Positions 15,105 through 23,596 of a DNA stretch of 64,000 bases are shown piece by piece. Source of the stretch: Nocardia asteroides (lineage in GTDB: Bacteria > Actinomycetota > Actinomycetes > Mycobacteriales > Mycobacteriaceae); contig CP082844.1 of the NCBI GenBank assembly GCA_019930625.1, positions 310,001 to 374,000 on the forward strand, given 5' to 3'. Made by a program: the position numbers and the translations under genes. Numbering within the stretch: position 1 is the first letter of the stretch; each line of letters opens with the position of its first letter. Below the pieces are notes generated by a model. That model was not told where the DNA came from, did no database searches, and saw nothing but the letters and a program-made list of their open reading frames with translations.

Positions 15105-15995
15105 TCACGCTCCGATGTTTGCCGCCAACACGCCGGCGCCCGCGAGCACTGCGATATCGCCGAGTTCGGAAGGAATGACTCGCAACCCCGGCAGATAGCT
15201 CAGTCTGGCGTGCGTGGCGACCGCCTCGCCCAGCGGTTTCCACAGGGCGGGACCGCCTTCGGCCATCGAGCCGCCGATGACGACGAGGTCCATGTCGAGC
15301 AGCGCTGCTACCGATGCGACAGCTCGGCCGAGCGCCGTACCCGCTCGGCCGAGCGCAGCGGCGGGAATGGCGTCACCAGCACGGCCGGCCTCTACGAGGT
15401 CGGATACCGAGGTGCCGGTCCATCCCTGCTCCCGAGCCCAGCGCACCGCCGACGCCCCACTGGAAACGGCCTCCAGGCAGCCGCGCCCGCCGCATACGCA
15501 GCGTTCGTCGAAACCGGGAACGAGAACATGGCCGACATGTCCCGCGTTGCCGGTCCGCCCGACCACCGTGAATCCGCCGACGACGACTCCGCCACTGATG
15601 CGGTCGGACACGGTGATCACCATGGCGTCCATCACCGTGTTCAGGACGCCGAGGCTCCGCTCGGCCAGCGCCAGGCAGACTCCGTCCAGCGCCAGCTGAA
15701 TTTTTGCGGTTGGAAACAACTTTCGCGCAGCGTCCACGATCGCGAAACCCGCACGCCACTCGGGCACGTCCGCGGGTGCGACAACACCCGCCGCCATATC
15801 GATCGGTCCCGCCGAGGCGATGCCGAGGGCAGTGACCTCGCCCCCACCCGCGGCTTCGAGCAGGATGTCCCGGCAACGGTCCCACGCGCCGGAGCTGGGG
15901 ATCGGGATCCTCCGGATCTCATCCTTCTCGACGTCGTCGGCGACTCGGCACGCCGCGAACGTGGAGGACCCGATCTCCAGGGCCAGCAGTGTCAT
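15105..15995 (-). CDS. ROK family protein (sugar kinase-like)
   Basis: 296-aa ROK family protein. It shows the nucleotide-binding start (LLALEIGSSTFAACRV), the GNAGHVGHVLV signature and the zinc-binding motif CVCGGRGCLE (Cys-x-Cys-x4-Cys), in family order. Members phosphorylate glucose or amino sugars with ATP or polyphosphate; those with an added N-terminal HTH are repressors, which this one lacks. The canonical DxGGT phosphate-1 motif is replaced by EIGSST, so the residues contacting phosphate are unusual and activity is uncertain. It stands alone, 50 bp downstream of the WhiB-like gene in the same direction. Confidence 0.8.
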   Translation of the reverse strand: MTLLALEIGSSTFAACRVADDVEKDEIRRIPIPSSGAWDRCRDILLEAAGGGEVTALGIASAGPIDMAAGVVAPADVPEWRAGFAIVDAARKLFPTAKIQLALDGVCLALAERSLGVLNTVMDAMVITVSDRISGGVVVGGFTVVGRTGNAGHVGHVLVPGFDERCVCGGRGCLEAVSSGASAVRWAREQGWTGTSVSDLVEAGRAGDAIPAAALGRAGTALGRAVASVAALLDMDLVVIGGSMAEGGPALWKPLGEAVATHARLSYLPGLRVIPSELGDIAVLAGAGVLAANIGA

Positions 15996-16045
15996 GACTT
16001 ACGCACCGTTCGAGGGACTAGGCGGCAAAGGTTCACGCAGCATAG

Positions 16046-16498
16046 TCACAGACCGTCGGTACCGGTCGGCTTCAGGGGTTGCCCGAGCACGATGTGCCTG
16101 CGGGGCGCGGGAAGCGTGGACACGGTGCGCAGCGGACGTGAGCCGTTGCGGATGATGCGCATCGGGCGCTTGTGGTCGATCGGAGCGGCGCGGTGCCGGT
16201 CGAGATTCTCGATGACGCTGCCCGAGTTGTCGTAGGCGACGCCCGCCCAGATCATCGCGCGGGGACCGTCACCGCGGGTGGTGAGCGTCTGTGCCAACTG
16301 ACGGCACTGCACGAGCAGGGGGCAACTCTGACAGGTGCGCACCGCCGCTCGCCAGGCATCCGGATTCCCGGTGTCCATGTCCCAGTTGTCAGGGACGTCT
16401 GCGCACGGGGGTCGCTGGTTCGACTTTGCCGGAATCGACGAGATATTTGCTGGCGCAATGGATCTCGTGTCCATCGGAAGGGTTCGCGTAATGCTCAT
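16046..16498 (-). CDS. WhiB-like iron-sulfur regulator, atypical
   Basis: 150-aa WhiB-like protein. Four cysteines at about 32, 56, 59 and 65 follow the family pattern C-xn-CxxC-x5-C (RTCQSCPLLVQC) that binds a [4Fe-4S] cluster. The usual G(V/I)WGG turn is replaced by MIWAG, and the C-terminal tail (DHKRPMRIIRNGSRP) is basic and may contact DNA. WhiB-like proteins act mainly through sigma factor region 4. Start ATG 16498 is favoured by GGAG six bases upstream; in-frame ATGs at 16504 and 16564 are less well placed. It diverges from the MerR gene across a palindrome-rich region. Confidence 0.78.
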   Translation of the reverse strand: MSITRTLPMDTRSIAPANISSIPAKSNQRPPCADVPDNWDMDTGNPDAWRAAVRTCQSCPLLVQCRQLAQTLTTRGDGPRAMIWAGVAYDNSGSVIENLDRHRAAPIDHKRPMRIIRNGSRPLRTVSTLPAPRRHIVLGQPLKPTGTDGL

Positions 16499-16524
16499 AG
16501 CCATCTCCGGGGATGCCTTGCACA

Positions 16525-16539
16525 CACCTGTGGCAGGTG
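16525..16539. promoter_or_regulatory. Inverted repeat in the whiB-like leader
   Basis: CACCTG-tgg-CAGGTG, 27-41 bp upstream of the WhiB-like start, is a perfect 6-bp inverted repeat with a 3-bp spacer. It could be an operator or a small leader hairpin. Confidence 0.3.
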
Positions 16540-16662
16540 CGTGGCCCATGAATCGGACGGTCATCAGGGCTGCTCAACAGTCCCCGGTAGCCAGCCGCGA
16601 TAAGCTGGTCTACGCCACGGTAGCCCACTGTTGCCCAGCACACAAGATCTTGTACCGCTGTG

Positions 16663-16717
16663 TAACGGCTCGTTGACCTCCGAGCAACACCTGGCTACCG
16701 TCTTTAACGGCACGTTA
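16663..16717. promoter_or_regulatory. Two near-identical TAACG-N3-CGTTA sites 42 bp apart
   Basis: TAACGGCTCGTTG (16663-16675) and TAACGGCACGTTA (16705-16717) match at 11 of 13 positions; the second is a perfect inverted repeat with a GCA centre. The 42-bp repeat distance equals four helical turns. They lie between the divergent WhiB-like and MerR genes, upstream of the MerR -10 candidate TATGGT (16749-16754), and look like paired binding sites for one dimeric regulator. Confidence 0.45.
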
Positions 16718-16766
16718 TGAAACGGACCATTTTCCAGGCGGGCCCGACTATGGTTTCCTTTTAAAC

Positions 16767-17495
16767 ATGGCTGCAGACTCTGAATTCACGATCGACGAAC
16801 TGGCGCGGGCAGCCGAGACCACCGTGCGCAGCGTCCGCGTGTACCACGAGCGAGGTCTCCTGCCCTCGCCGGAGGTGCGCGGGCGGATCGGGTATTACGG
16901 GTCCGACCACCTCAACCGGCTGCAAACGATCAGCCGCCTGCTGGGGCGGGGCATGAAGCTCAACGGCATCAGGGAGTTGCTGGAGGCCTGGGATCGCGGC
17001 GACGGGCTCGCCGACGTACTCGGCGTGAAGAACGCGAACGCGAACGCGGCCGAAGCGGACCCGGATGCCACCACCGAGCCACAGGACAGCTACGCCGAGC
17101 TGCCCGACTACGCCAAGCAGGCGCTGGCCTCCAGCGAGGATCCGCTCGAGGCCTACCGCGTGACGAACCCGCGCTGCTGCGATCTTGCCACCCGGCTCAC
17201 CGACACCGGGCTGCCGATGCAGGACACGTTCCAGTTGGTCGAGCGTCTGCGCGCCGATTGCGATCGCATCGCCGACCGCTTCGCCACCGAGTTGTTCTTC
17301 CGGCTGGCCGGGCAGACCTACGAGGAGTCCGGCCGGACTCCCCGGGATCGCACCAAGCTGGAGACCGACCTGGCGATCGCTCGCTTGATCGTCACCCGCG
17401 CCGCTTCCGAGCTCATCGATCAGGCTTTCGCCCGGCACTCCGAGCTGCCGCCGCCCTCGGTGGCCTCCAGCCCGCAGGCCCAAGTCGAGCAGTGA
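16767..17495 (+). CDS. MerR family transcriptional regulator
   Basis: 242-aa regulator. Residues ~6-75 form the MerR winged helix-turn-helix (FTIDELARAAETTVRSVRVYHERGLLP, then GYYGSDHLNRLQTISRLLGRGMKL). The C-terminal ~160 residues are helical and acidic without the cysteines of metal-responsive members, so the effector is probably an organic ligand or protein. It diverges from the WhiB-like gene. The -10-like TATGGT ends 12 bp before ATG 16767, implying a very short leader, and MerR proteins commonly control their own divergent region. Confidence 0.85.
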   Translation: MAADSEFTIDELARAAETTVRSVRVYHERGLLPSPEVRGRIGYYGSDHLNRLQTISRLLGRGMKLNGIRELLEAWDRGDGLADVLGVKNANANAAEADPDATTEPQDSYAELPDYAKQALASSEDPLEAYRVTNPRCCDLATRLTDTGLPMQDTFQLVERLRADCDRIADRFATELFFRLAGQTYEESGRTPRDRTKLETDLAIARLIVTRAASELIDQAFARHSELPPPSVASSPQAQVEQ

Positions 17496-17899
17496 CGCCG
17501 CGGCCACGAACTTCGGATACCTTCGACCGTTCTCGTATTTCCCTACCGCCCTGTCGAATACTTACGTAGACAATCCTGTTCACGTCATTCCGGCAGCGCG
17601 GCGAGGAATGTGCGGTAGCCCGGCTCGGTTCGTCGAACACAACGCGCCCGGCGAATGGCCGAACCCACCTACGCATGGCCTGTGCCGAAGAGTTGCCATG
17701 AGATGCCCAGCGGCAGGCCCCACAGGCTCAGCCGGAGGCGACACCGCCGCGTCGACTCCGTGCACCCCGTTCCGCCTTCCCGCCCGCGAAACGCGCTGGC
17801 ACACCTACGCCTACCGCTCCGAGCATCGAAGAGGCCGAAGCGTTCGGCACTACTGACGACGCCGGACGAAAGCCGAGCGCGAACCCCACCCCCGAACGA
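17496..17899. other. Gap between MerR and tRNA-Pro
   Basis: 404 bp. Open frames exist on both strands, but none has a ribosome binding site, a -10 element or the third-position GC bias of neighbouring genes. I see no hairpin or repeat. Confidence 0.4.
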
Positions 17900-17976
<77 letters not shown>

Positions 17977-18023
17977 TGGCCCTCGCGGCGGCGGGGCGGC
18001 CGCCGACGAGGATGAATGCTCCG

Positions 18024-18097
<74 letters not shown>

Positions 18098-19020
18098 AGG
18101 CATACGACACCGATGGGATCGCCACGATGTCGTGTGCGATCCGACTGTACCGAACCCGGCTTGCGAAACGCCAATCAGGCCCCCGCGCAGCGAGATCTCG
18201 CAGGTTGCCCGTCGGAGCGCTCCGCGGTTGCCACACCCAGTGTGGCACGGCTCGCCCGACCGGACGCGGCGGCACGCTGGGGAAAAATTTTAGAGGTTAT
18301 TTTTCATTGAAACTCTGGCGTGTCGGATTGCGGTGGGCGAAACTCGAGTGACACGCTGGCCCCGGCCGGGGAAACGTGGCTCACCCGCCACCTGTTCACG
18401 CCAGGAACTTCGCTCGAGGGAATTCCGATGAGGACCGCACGACTCGCCGTCACTGCCGACACGCTCGGCGTGCCGGGGAGCCACGGCCACGACACCGGGA
18501 GCCAACCGGTGCGATGCGCGCCGAGAACGAGTCCACCCCTCGAATCGTCGGCTCACGACACGGCAACCCCGGCTCCGGCCGCGACGCCGCCGCGACCGGC
18601 CGGCGCGCACACTCCCCGGCCGTACACCACGCGGTCGACCGATGCGAGCTGCGGCGTCTCGGCTCGCCCCAGCGCACGCTGCCACCCGAGCCCCACGGCA
18701 GGGAAGACCGCGAGTAGACGACCATCTACCCTGGAACGCCCAGGACATCGGCTCGGAACTCCGAACGGAAGACGAGGACGTCGCGTGCGAGAACAGATTC
18801 TCGTGACACCGGCGCCACGGGGCCTGCCCGGACCACCCCCGTGGCGCGCGCATCACTGTCCGCACACCTCCTACAGCGTGTCGTCAGCGCGTCGCGGCGC
18901 GATTTTGCAGCGAACGACAATCGGGTGTAACACCTACGCGACGGGAACGAACACGTACCCGATCGCTTTTCGCGAGGCATCGAGAACACGTTGCAAATCA
19001 TCGCTTTTCGATGCCGAGTG
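18098..19020. other. ~920-bp stretch without a convincing gene
   Basis: Long open frames occur here in both directions, but their products are Arg/Pro/Ser-rich low-complexity sequences typical of shadow reading, and none has credible start signals. The tRNA pair must be transcribed from this side. The AT-rich patch at 18282-18310 and the AT-rich stretch 18896-19035 are the likeliest promoter areas. I cannot exclude a non-coding RNA. Confidence 0.35.
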
Positions 19021-19026
19021 GCTTGC

Positions 19027-19032
19027 TAGGAT
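19027..19032 (+). promoter_or_regulatory. Extended -10 element upstream of the GGDEF gene
   Basis: TGC-TAGGAT is an extended -10 (TGN followed by TANNNT). Transcription would begin near 19040, giving a leader of about 150 bases before the GGDEF start that contains a small reading frame. Confidence 0.4.
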
Positions 19033-19068
19033 CCTTTTTGCCGGACGGGGGTATCTGGAAAGGGGGCG

Positions 19069-19185
19069 GTGAGCGTGCGCCGAACCAGGTGGACACAACC
19101 GCGTAGCAGTGGGAACGATCAGGGTGACGCCGGCGCCTGTGTGAGTACAGCGCATCTGGGTACCGACGTCGCTCACACCGGGTGA
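19069..19185 (+). CDS. Possible 38-aa upstream ORF
   Basis: GTG 19069 follows a strong AGGGGG ribosome binding site at the right spacing and opens a 38-codon frame. Its TGA overlaps an in-frame GTG of the GGDEF gene (GTGA at 19182-19185). The peptide is basic at its start (MSVRRTRW) with no known motif. The good start signal and stop/start overlap argue for a translated leader coupled to the diguanylate cyclase; no homology supports it. Confidence 0.35.
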   Translation: MSVRRTRWTQPRSSGNDQGDAGACVSTAHLGTDVAHTG

Positions 19186-19190
19186 GTCCG

Positions 19191-20141
19191 ATGTCGACCG
19201 GCATCGAGCCCCCGGTAGCCACCATGGCCCGCGCCTGGGCACGGGCGGTCTGCGCCGAGCCCGGGTCGGGCGCGGCGCCCCATCAGCTGGAACCGGTCCT
19301 GATCGAGATCGTCCAGCGCCTGCTCACCCTCGCCGCGTCCGAGCCGTTCCCCGTGCTCGAAGCGCGAATGCTCGGCGCCCGGCTCGCCGAGGCTCCCTTC
19401 GACCGGATCCGGATGCTGGCGCAGGCCACGCGCTGGCTGCTCGGTTTTCCGTCCGGCCCGCCCGGCTCCCTGGTGGCCACGCGCTGGCCGTTCATCGCCA
19501 GTCAGGCCATCGACAGTTACGCCCAGGCACTGCAGGAGCGAGCCCTCGCGCAGCAAGAACAGAACCTGTCGGCGAAGGTGTCGCTGCGGGTGCAGGAGAT
19601 CGCCGCGTTGCAGCACCGGCTGCGCCACGAGGCCACTCATGACGCGCTCACCGACCTGGCCAACCGGACGCTGCTGCAGGACAAGGTGCGCATGATGGCC
19701 ACCGACCCGACCCGCGGCGTCGGACTGCTGCTGATCGACCTGGACCGGTTCAAGCAGATCAACGACGGATACGGGCACGCGATCGGTGACGAGGTGCTGG
19801 TCGAACTGGCGGTCAGGCTGCGCGAAGCCTGCCCGCCGGACACGGTGATCTGCCGGTACGGCGGCGACGAGTTCGTGCTCGCGACCAATCCGCACCGCAA
19901 CAACCTCGGTGACCTCGCACACCGGATCGTGGCCGCACTGCGCGACCCGGTCTGGTCCTCGGCGGGGCCGGTTCCGGTGTCGGCCAGCGTCGGCACCGCC
20001 TACAACCCGCCGGGCAGCCCGTTCGATTTCACCGATCTGCTCCGCCGCGCCGACCGCGCGATGTATTCCGCGAAGACGGCCGGTGGTCGCCGCTTCGCCC
20101 TCGCGGACGAGCCGGACATCGACACCGCTGTCGCGGGCTGA
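19191..20141 (+). CDS. Diguanylate cyclase (GGDEF domain)
   Basis: 316-aa protein. The N-terminal ~135 residues are a helical, uncharacterised sensor-like region ending in a probable coiled coil (ALQERALAQQEQNL...). The C-terminal GGDEF domain (about 145-305) keeps HDALTDLANRTLL, LLLIDLDRFKQINDGYGHAIGD and the active-site YGGDEFVLA, so c-di-GMP synthesis from two GTP is expected. There is no EAL domain and no membrane helix. ATG 19191 has GGTGAG four bases upstream; GTG 19182, overlapping the stop of the small upstream frame, is the alternative start. Confidence 0.88.
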   Translation: MSTGIEPPVATMARAWARAVCAEPGSGAAPHQLEPVLIEIVQRLLTLAASEPFPVLEARMLGARLAEAPFDRIRMLAQATRWLLGFPSGPPGSLVATRWPFIASQAIDSYAQALQERALAQQEQNLSAKVSLRVQEIAALQHRLRHEATHDALTDLANRTLLQDKVRMMATDPTRGVGLLLIDLDRFKQINDGYGHAIGDEVLVELAVRLREACPPDTVICRYGGDEFVLATNPHRNNLGDLAHRIVAALRDPVWSSAGPVPVSASVGTAYNPPGSPFDFTDLLRRADRAMYSAKTAGGRRFALADEPDIDTAVAG

Positions 20142-20163
20142 CAGGCACGGCGATCCGGCGAGC

Positions 20164-20976
20164 TCACCCGGGTTGACAGGTGGGGCACCAGAAGAGATTC
20201 CGGGCCTGCATCACCTGATGGGCGATCGGCGTTCCGCACAGCCTGCAGGGCTCGCCTTGACGGCGGTAGACATAGGTGCGCGGACGGTCCGGGGCGTAGG
20301 AAGGCTCGCCGTGATCGTGTTCGGGGCGCACCACGACCATCTTTCCGACGCGTACCCCCACCCGCATCAGCGCGACGAGATCGGTCCACATCTGCGCCCA
20401 TTCGCCCGCGGACAGATCCGCGCCGGGGCGATGCGGCGAAATCCCATGGCGGAACAACAGTTCCGCGCGGTAGACGTTCCCGACCCCGGCGACCACCTGC
20501 TGGTCCATCAGGAGCGCGCCGATCGGTCTGCGGGAGCGATGGATGCGCTGCCATGCCCGGTCGGTATCGGCGCCGCGCCGCAGGGGATCCGGGCCGAGCC
20601 GGGCGGTGAGCGCGGCGACCTCCGGCGGGAGCAGGATCTCGCACGCGGTGGGCCCGCGCAGGTCGGCGCCGAAACCCGGCTGGCCGTCCGGTTCCCCGAA
20701 CATGCGCATCCGAACCTGCCCGACCGGCTCCCCCATCGGCAGCCCGGATTCGGTGAACGTGCCGTAGAGGCCGAGATGCACGTGCACGACCAGTCCCGAC
20801 TCGTAGTGGTGCAGCAAGTGTTTGCCCCACGCCTCGGACCTGGTCAGCACCTGGCCGTCCACCCGGGCCGCGCCCGCGGCGAACTTGCCCTGCGGGCTCG
20901 ATACGCGCACCACACCGCCCGCGAGGCGACGCTGATGCAGCCGCGCGAGGCGGTGCAGCGTATGTCCTTCCGGCAC
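20164..20976 (-). CDS. Fpg/Nei family DNA glycosylase-AP lyase (Rv2464c type)
   Basis: 270-aa base-excision repair enzyme. It begins MPEGHTLHR with the catalytic Pro2 and Glu3 exposed after Met removal, keeps the helix-two-turn-helix region (VVAGVGNVYRAELLFRHGISP), and ends in a C4 zinc finger (CRLCG...FWCPTC) whose preceding RRQGEPC stretch is typical of the family. Nei enzymes excise oxidised pyrimidines and cut the abasic strand. It closely resembles Rv2464c of M. tuberculosis and likewise follows rpiB by a short gap (23 bp), so an operon is likely. It converges on the GGDEF gene. Confidence 0.92.
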   Translation of the reverse strand: MPEGHTLHRLARLHQRRLAGGVVRVSSPQGKFAAGAARVDGQVLTRSEAWGKHLLHHYESGLVVHVHLGLYGTFTESGLPMGEPVGQVRMRMFGEPDGQPGFGADLRGPTACEILLPPEVAALTARLGPDPLRRGADTDRAWQRIHRSRRPIGALLMDQQVVAGVGNVYRAELLFRHGISPHRPGADLSAGEWAQMWTDLVALMRVGVRVGKMVVVRPEHDHGEPSYAPDRPRTYVYRRQGEPCRLCGTPIAHQVMQARNLFWCPTCQPG

Positions 20977-20999
20977 AGCCGGTTACGACCCCGGTCGGC

Positions 21000-21482
21000 T
21001 CAGTACGCGGGGACTTCCGGGGCGACGCCGGTCTTCTCGTACTCGGCGAGGATGTCGATGCGACGCTGGTGGCGCTCCTCGTCCGACCACGCGGTGGTCA
21101 CGAACGCGTCCACGATGGCCAGCGCCTCCTCGGTGGAGTGCATCCGGCCGCCGATGCCGATCAGCTGCGCGTTGTTGTGCTCGCGGGCCAGCTTGGCGGT
21201 CTCGACGCTCCAGGCCAGCGCGCAGCGGGCGCCGGGCACCTTGTTCGCGGCGATCTGCTCGCCGTTGCCGCTGCCGCCGAACACCAGGCCGAGGCTGCCC
21301 GGGTCGGCGACGGTGCGGCGGGCCGCCTCGATGCAGAACGCGGGGTAGTCGTCGAGAGCGTCGTATTCGAGCGCGCCGCAGTCGACGACCTCGTGGCCCG
21401 CCTGCTCCAAGTGGGCTTTGACGTGATTCTTCAGTTCGAAACCGGCATGGTCGGCACCCAGGTAAACGCGCATGGCAGGCAT
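21000..21482 (-). CDS. rpiB: Ribose-5-phosphate isomerase B
   Basis: 160-aa RpiB interconverting ribose 5-phosphate and ribulose 5-phosphate in the pentose phosphate pathway. It shows MRVYLGADHAGFELK with the Asp-His pair, the phosphate loop FGGSGNGEQIAANK and EHNNAQLIGIGGRMH. The Glu in GNGEQ takes the place of the Cys used as catalytic base in Escherichia coli RpiB, as in mycobacterial enzymes. ATG 21482 gives the N-terminus MPAMRVY, parallel to MSGMRVY in Rv2465c; ATG 21473 is possible. No Shine-Dalgarno is visible. It precedes the nei-type gene as in M. tuberculosis. Confidence 0.93.
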   Translation of the reverse strand: MPAMRVYLGADHAGFELKNHVKAHLEQAGHEVVDCGALEYDALDDYPAFCIEAARRTVADPGSLGLVFGGSGNGEQIAANKVPGARCALAWSVETAKLAREHNNAQLIGIGGRMHSTEEALAIVDAFVTTAWSDEERHQRRIDILAEYEKTGVAPEVPAY

Positions 21483-21633
21483 TGTGTCAGGCGGCCGGGA
21501 GGGGACGGCCAAGAGGGCATCCCCGGCGATTGACACTGCGGTCTGCCTGCGCGAATCGGCTGATACGCCAGTTGTGTTCGCGCCATGGGCCCGGCGACAC
21601 GGCGACGCACCGACCCCGTTCCCGGCAACTGAA

Positions 21634-21639
21634 TAGAGT
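21634..21639 (+). promoter_or_regulatory. -10 element giving a leaderless M48 protease transcript
   Basis: TAGAGT (TANNNT) ends exactly 7 bases before ATG 21647, so the expected transcription start coincides with the start codon. Confidence 0.5.
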
Positions 21640-21646
21640 TCATCCC

Positions 21647-22750
21647 ATGCAGCCGTTCGAACCCCAGCCACCCGACCAGGCGGGCCCACAGACCGATCCG
21701 TATGCCCCGCACGGTGGGTGGGCCCCGGCTCCGCAGACACCTGCCGCGCCCTACGGCCAGCCGTACACCTCGGGCTCGTATCCGGCCGCACCCTCGTCTC
21801 CGGCTCCGTACGGCTCCCACCCCGGCGCCCCGGTGCCGCCCGCGATGCCGCCGCAGCGGCAGCCGCGGGGGCTGTCACCGTTCGGCATGCCCGCCCGGCA
21901 CAGCTGGGAGATCCCCATGCTCGTCATCGTGGTGGTGCTCACGGTGTTCGCGTATGTGATCGCGCTGGTGCTGTTGGCCACCGGCAACTTCGACCAGTAC
22001 GTCGTGGCCTTCGCGGCCGCCCCGCTGCTGCTGTGGTTCGGCCGCGGCGTCAATTACGCCAGTCAGCGGGTGAACGGCGTGAAGATGTCGCCGACCCAGT
22101 TCCCCGAGGGCTACCAGTTGGTGGTGGACGCCGCCGCTCGCTTCGGCATGGCGAAGGTGCCGGACGCGTACGTGGTGCTCGGCAACGGCCAGATCAACGC
22201 GTTCGCCAGCGGACACGGCTTCCGGCGCTATGTGGTGGTCTACAGCGACCTGTTCGAGATCGGCGGCGCCGCCCGCGAACCCGACGCGTTGGCCTTCATC
22301 ATCGGCCACGAGGTGGGCCACATCGCGGCCGGGCACACCTCGTATTGGCGGCAACTGGGCATGTTCCTGGTGCCGTTCCTGCCGATCATCGGCAGCAGCC
22401 TGATCCGCGCGCAGGAGTACACCGCCGACAACCACGGCTACTGCAACCGGCACACCGGAGCGCCCGCCGCCATGGGCACCCTCGCCGCGGGCAAGTACAT
22501 GAATCGGCTGGTCGGCTTCGACGAGATGGCCGATCGGGCAGCTCTCGAGAAGGGCTTCTTCGTCTGGATGGTGAACGCCCTGTCCAGCCACCCGGTACTC
22601 ACCTGGCGGATGTGGGCGCTGCGCGATCGCAGCAGGCACGGAAAAATGTTCCTGCGCCCGGAACCACCCGCGGGCGCAGGCGCGCCCGCGGGTGGTTATC
22701 CCACTTCCTACGGTCAGGCGCCGGCGAGCCCGCCGAAGTCCGTGCTCTGA
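21647..22750 (+). CDS. M48 family membrane metalloprotease
   Basis: 367-aa membrane protease. A Pro/Gln-rich cytoplasmic N-terminus (~80 residues) is followed by two membrane helices (about 90-135), a zinc protease domain with HEVGH at about 221-225 and a downstream Glu in AQEYTADNHGYC as third ligand, and a Pro/Gly-rich tail. It resembles HtpX/M48 peptidases that remove damaged membrane proteins. A TAGAGT -10 element placed 7 bp before ATG supports the start and leaderless expression. It diverges from rpiB and converges on the DsbA-like gene 23 bp away. Confidence 0.87.
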   Translation: MQPFEPQPPDQAGPQTDPYAPHGGWAPAPQTPAAPYGQPYTSGSYPAAPSSPAPYGSHPGAPVPPAMPPQRQPRGLSPFGMPARHSWEIPMLVIVVVLTVFAYVIALVLLATGNFDQYVVAFAAAPLLLWFGRGVNYASQRVNGVKMSPTQFPEGYQLVVDAAARFGMAKVPDAYVVLGNGQINAFASGHGFRRYVVVYSDLFEIGGAAREPDALAFIIGHEVGHIAAGHTSYWRQLGMFLVPFLPIIGSSLIRAQEYTADNHGYCNRHTGAPAAMGTLAAGKYMNRLVGFDEMADRAALEKGFFVWMVNALSSHPVLTWRMWALRDRSRHGKMFLRPEPPAGAGAPAGGYPTSYGQAPASPPKSVL

Positions 22751-22773
22751 CTGGGGCGGTCGCCGTCCGGCGC

Positions 22774-23415
22774 TCAGTCGAACGACGGGTCTTCGGTCCG
22801 CGTGCGCTTCAGCTCGAAGAAGTGCGGATAAGAGGCCAGCGCCACCGCGCCGTCCCAGACCTTGCCCGCCTCCTCGCCACGCGGAATCCGGGACAGGACC
22901 GGACCGAAGAACGCGGTGCCGTTGATGTGGATGGTCGGGGTGCCCACGTCCGGGCCCACCTTGTCCATGCCCGCGTGGTGACTCTCGCGCAGCGCCTCGT
23001 CGTAGTCGGCGCTCTCCGCGGCCGCGGCCAGTTCGGCGGGCAGGCCTACCTCCGCCAGCGAGTCGGCGATCACCGCGGCGAGGGACTCCTTGCTGCTGTC
23101 GCGTTCGTACTCGGCGCGCCGGTTGTGGATGCGGGTGCCCATCGCGGTGTACAAGGGCAACAGCACCTTGTCGCCGTGCTCCCGCGCCGCCGCGATCGCG
23201 ACGCGGACCGGTCCCCAGCCCGTGTCGAGCAGTTCCTGGTACTGCTCGGGCACGTCCTTGCCCTCGTTCAGCACCGCCAGGCTCATCACGTGGAAGCGGG
23301 CTTCGATGTCGCGCACCTGCTGAACCTCGAGGATCCAGCGGGACGTGATCCAGCACCAGGGGCACAACGGGTCGAACCAGAAATCGGCGACGTCCTTGGC
23401 GGCTTTCTCGGTCAC
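22774..23415 (-). CDS. Rv2466c-type mycothiol-linked DsbA-like oxidoreductase
   Basis: 213-aa thioredoxin-fold protein of the DsbA/FrnE type. The active-site motif CPWC (Cys18 and Cys21) lies in [11 protein letters not shown], the helical insertion follows, and the conserved cis-Pro region reads [16 protein letters not shown]. The close M. tuberculosis relative Rv2466c uses mycothiol and activates nitro-prodrugs, so a role in oxidative stress defence through mycothiol is expected. GTG 23415 has an AGGAAG ribosome binding site. The gene keeps its place in the Rv2464c-Rv2468c neighbourhood although an M48 gene is inserted beside it. Confidence 0.87.
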   Translation of the reverse strand: MTEKAAKDVADFWFDPLCPWCWITSRWILEVQQVRDIEARFHVMSLAVLNEGKDVPEQYQELLDTGWGPVRVAIAAAREHGDKVLLPLYTAMGTRIHNRRAEYERDSSKESLAAVIADSLAEVGLPAELAAAAESADYDEALRESHHAGMDKVGPDVGTPTIHINGTAFFGPVLSRIPRGEEAGKVWDGAVALASYPHFFELKRTRTEDPSFD

Positions 23416-23596
23416 AAGCGGCTTCCTCTCGATCGCACGCGGACGGACGGCGCGCACACGCTCGCCGCCCTACCGAGCAACCACGGCGGCCGGCGATTCG
23501 TTCCCACCCGGCGCGCCGTTTTCCCGAGCCGCCGCCACGGCTGCCAGTAGGGTTGGGCGGCAGGAGCCTGGTTCCCTTCGGAGTAAGGAGTCCGCT

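Noticed and set aside
18320..19072. A 250-codon plus-strand frame between the tRNAs and the GGDEF gene
   Set aside because: Low-complexity Pro/Arg/Thr product, no ribosome site at its start and no recognised domain; an internal ATG at 18428 after GAGGG was also not convincing.
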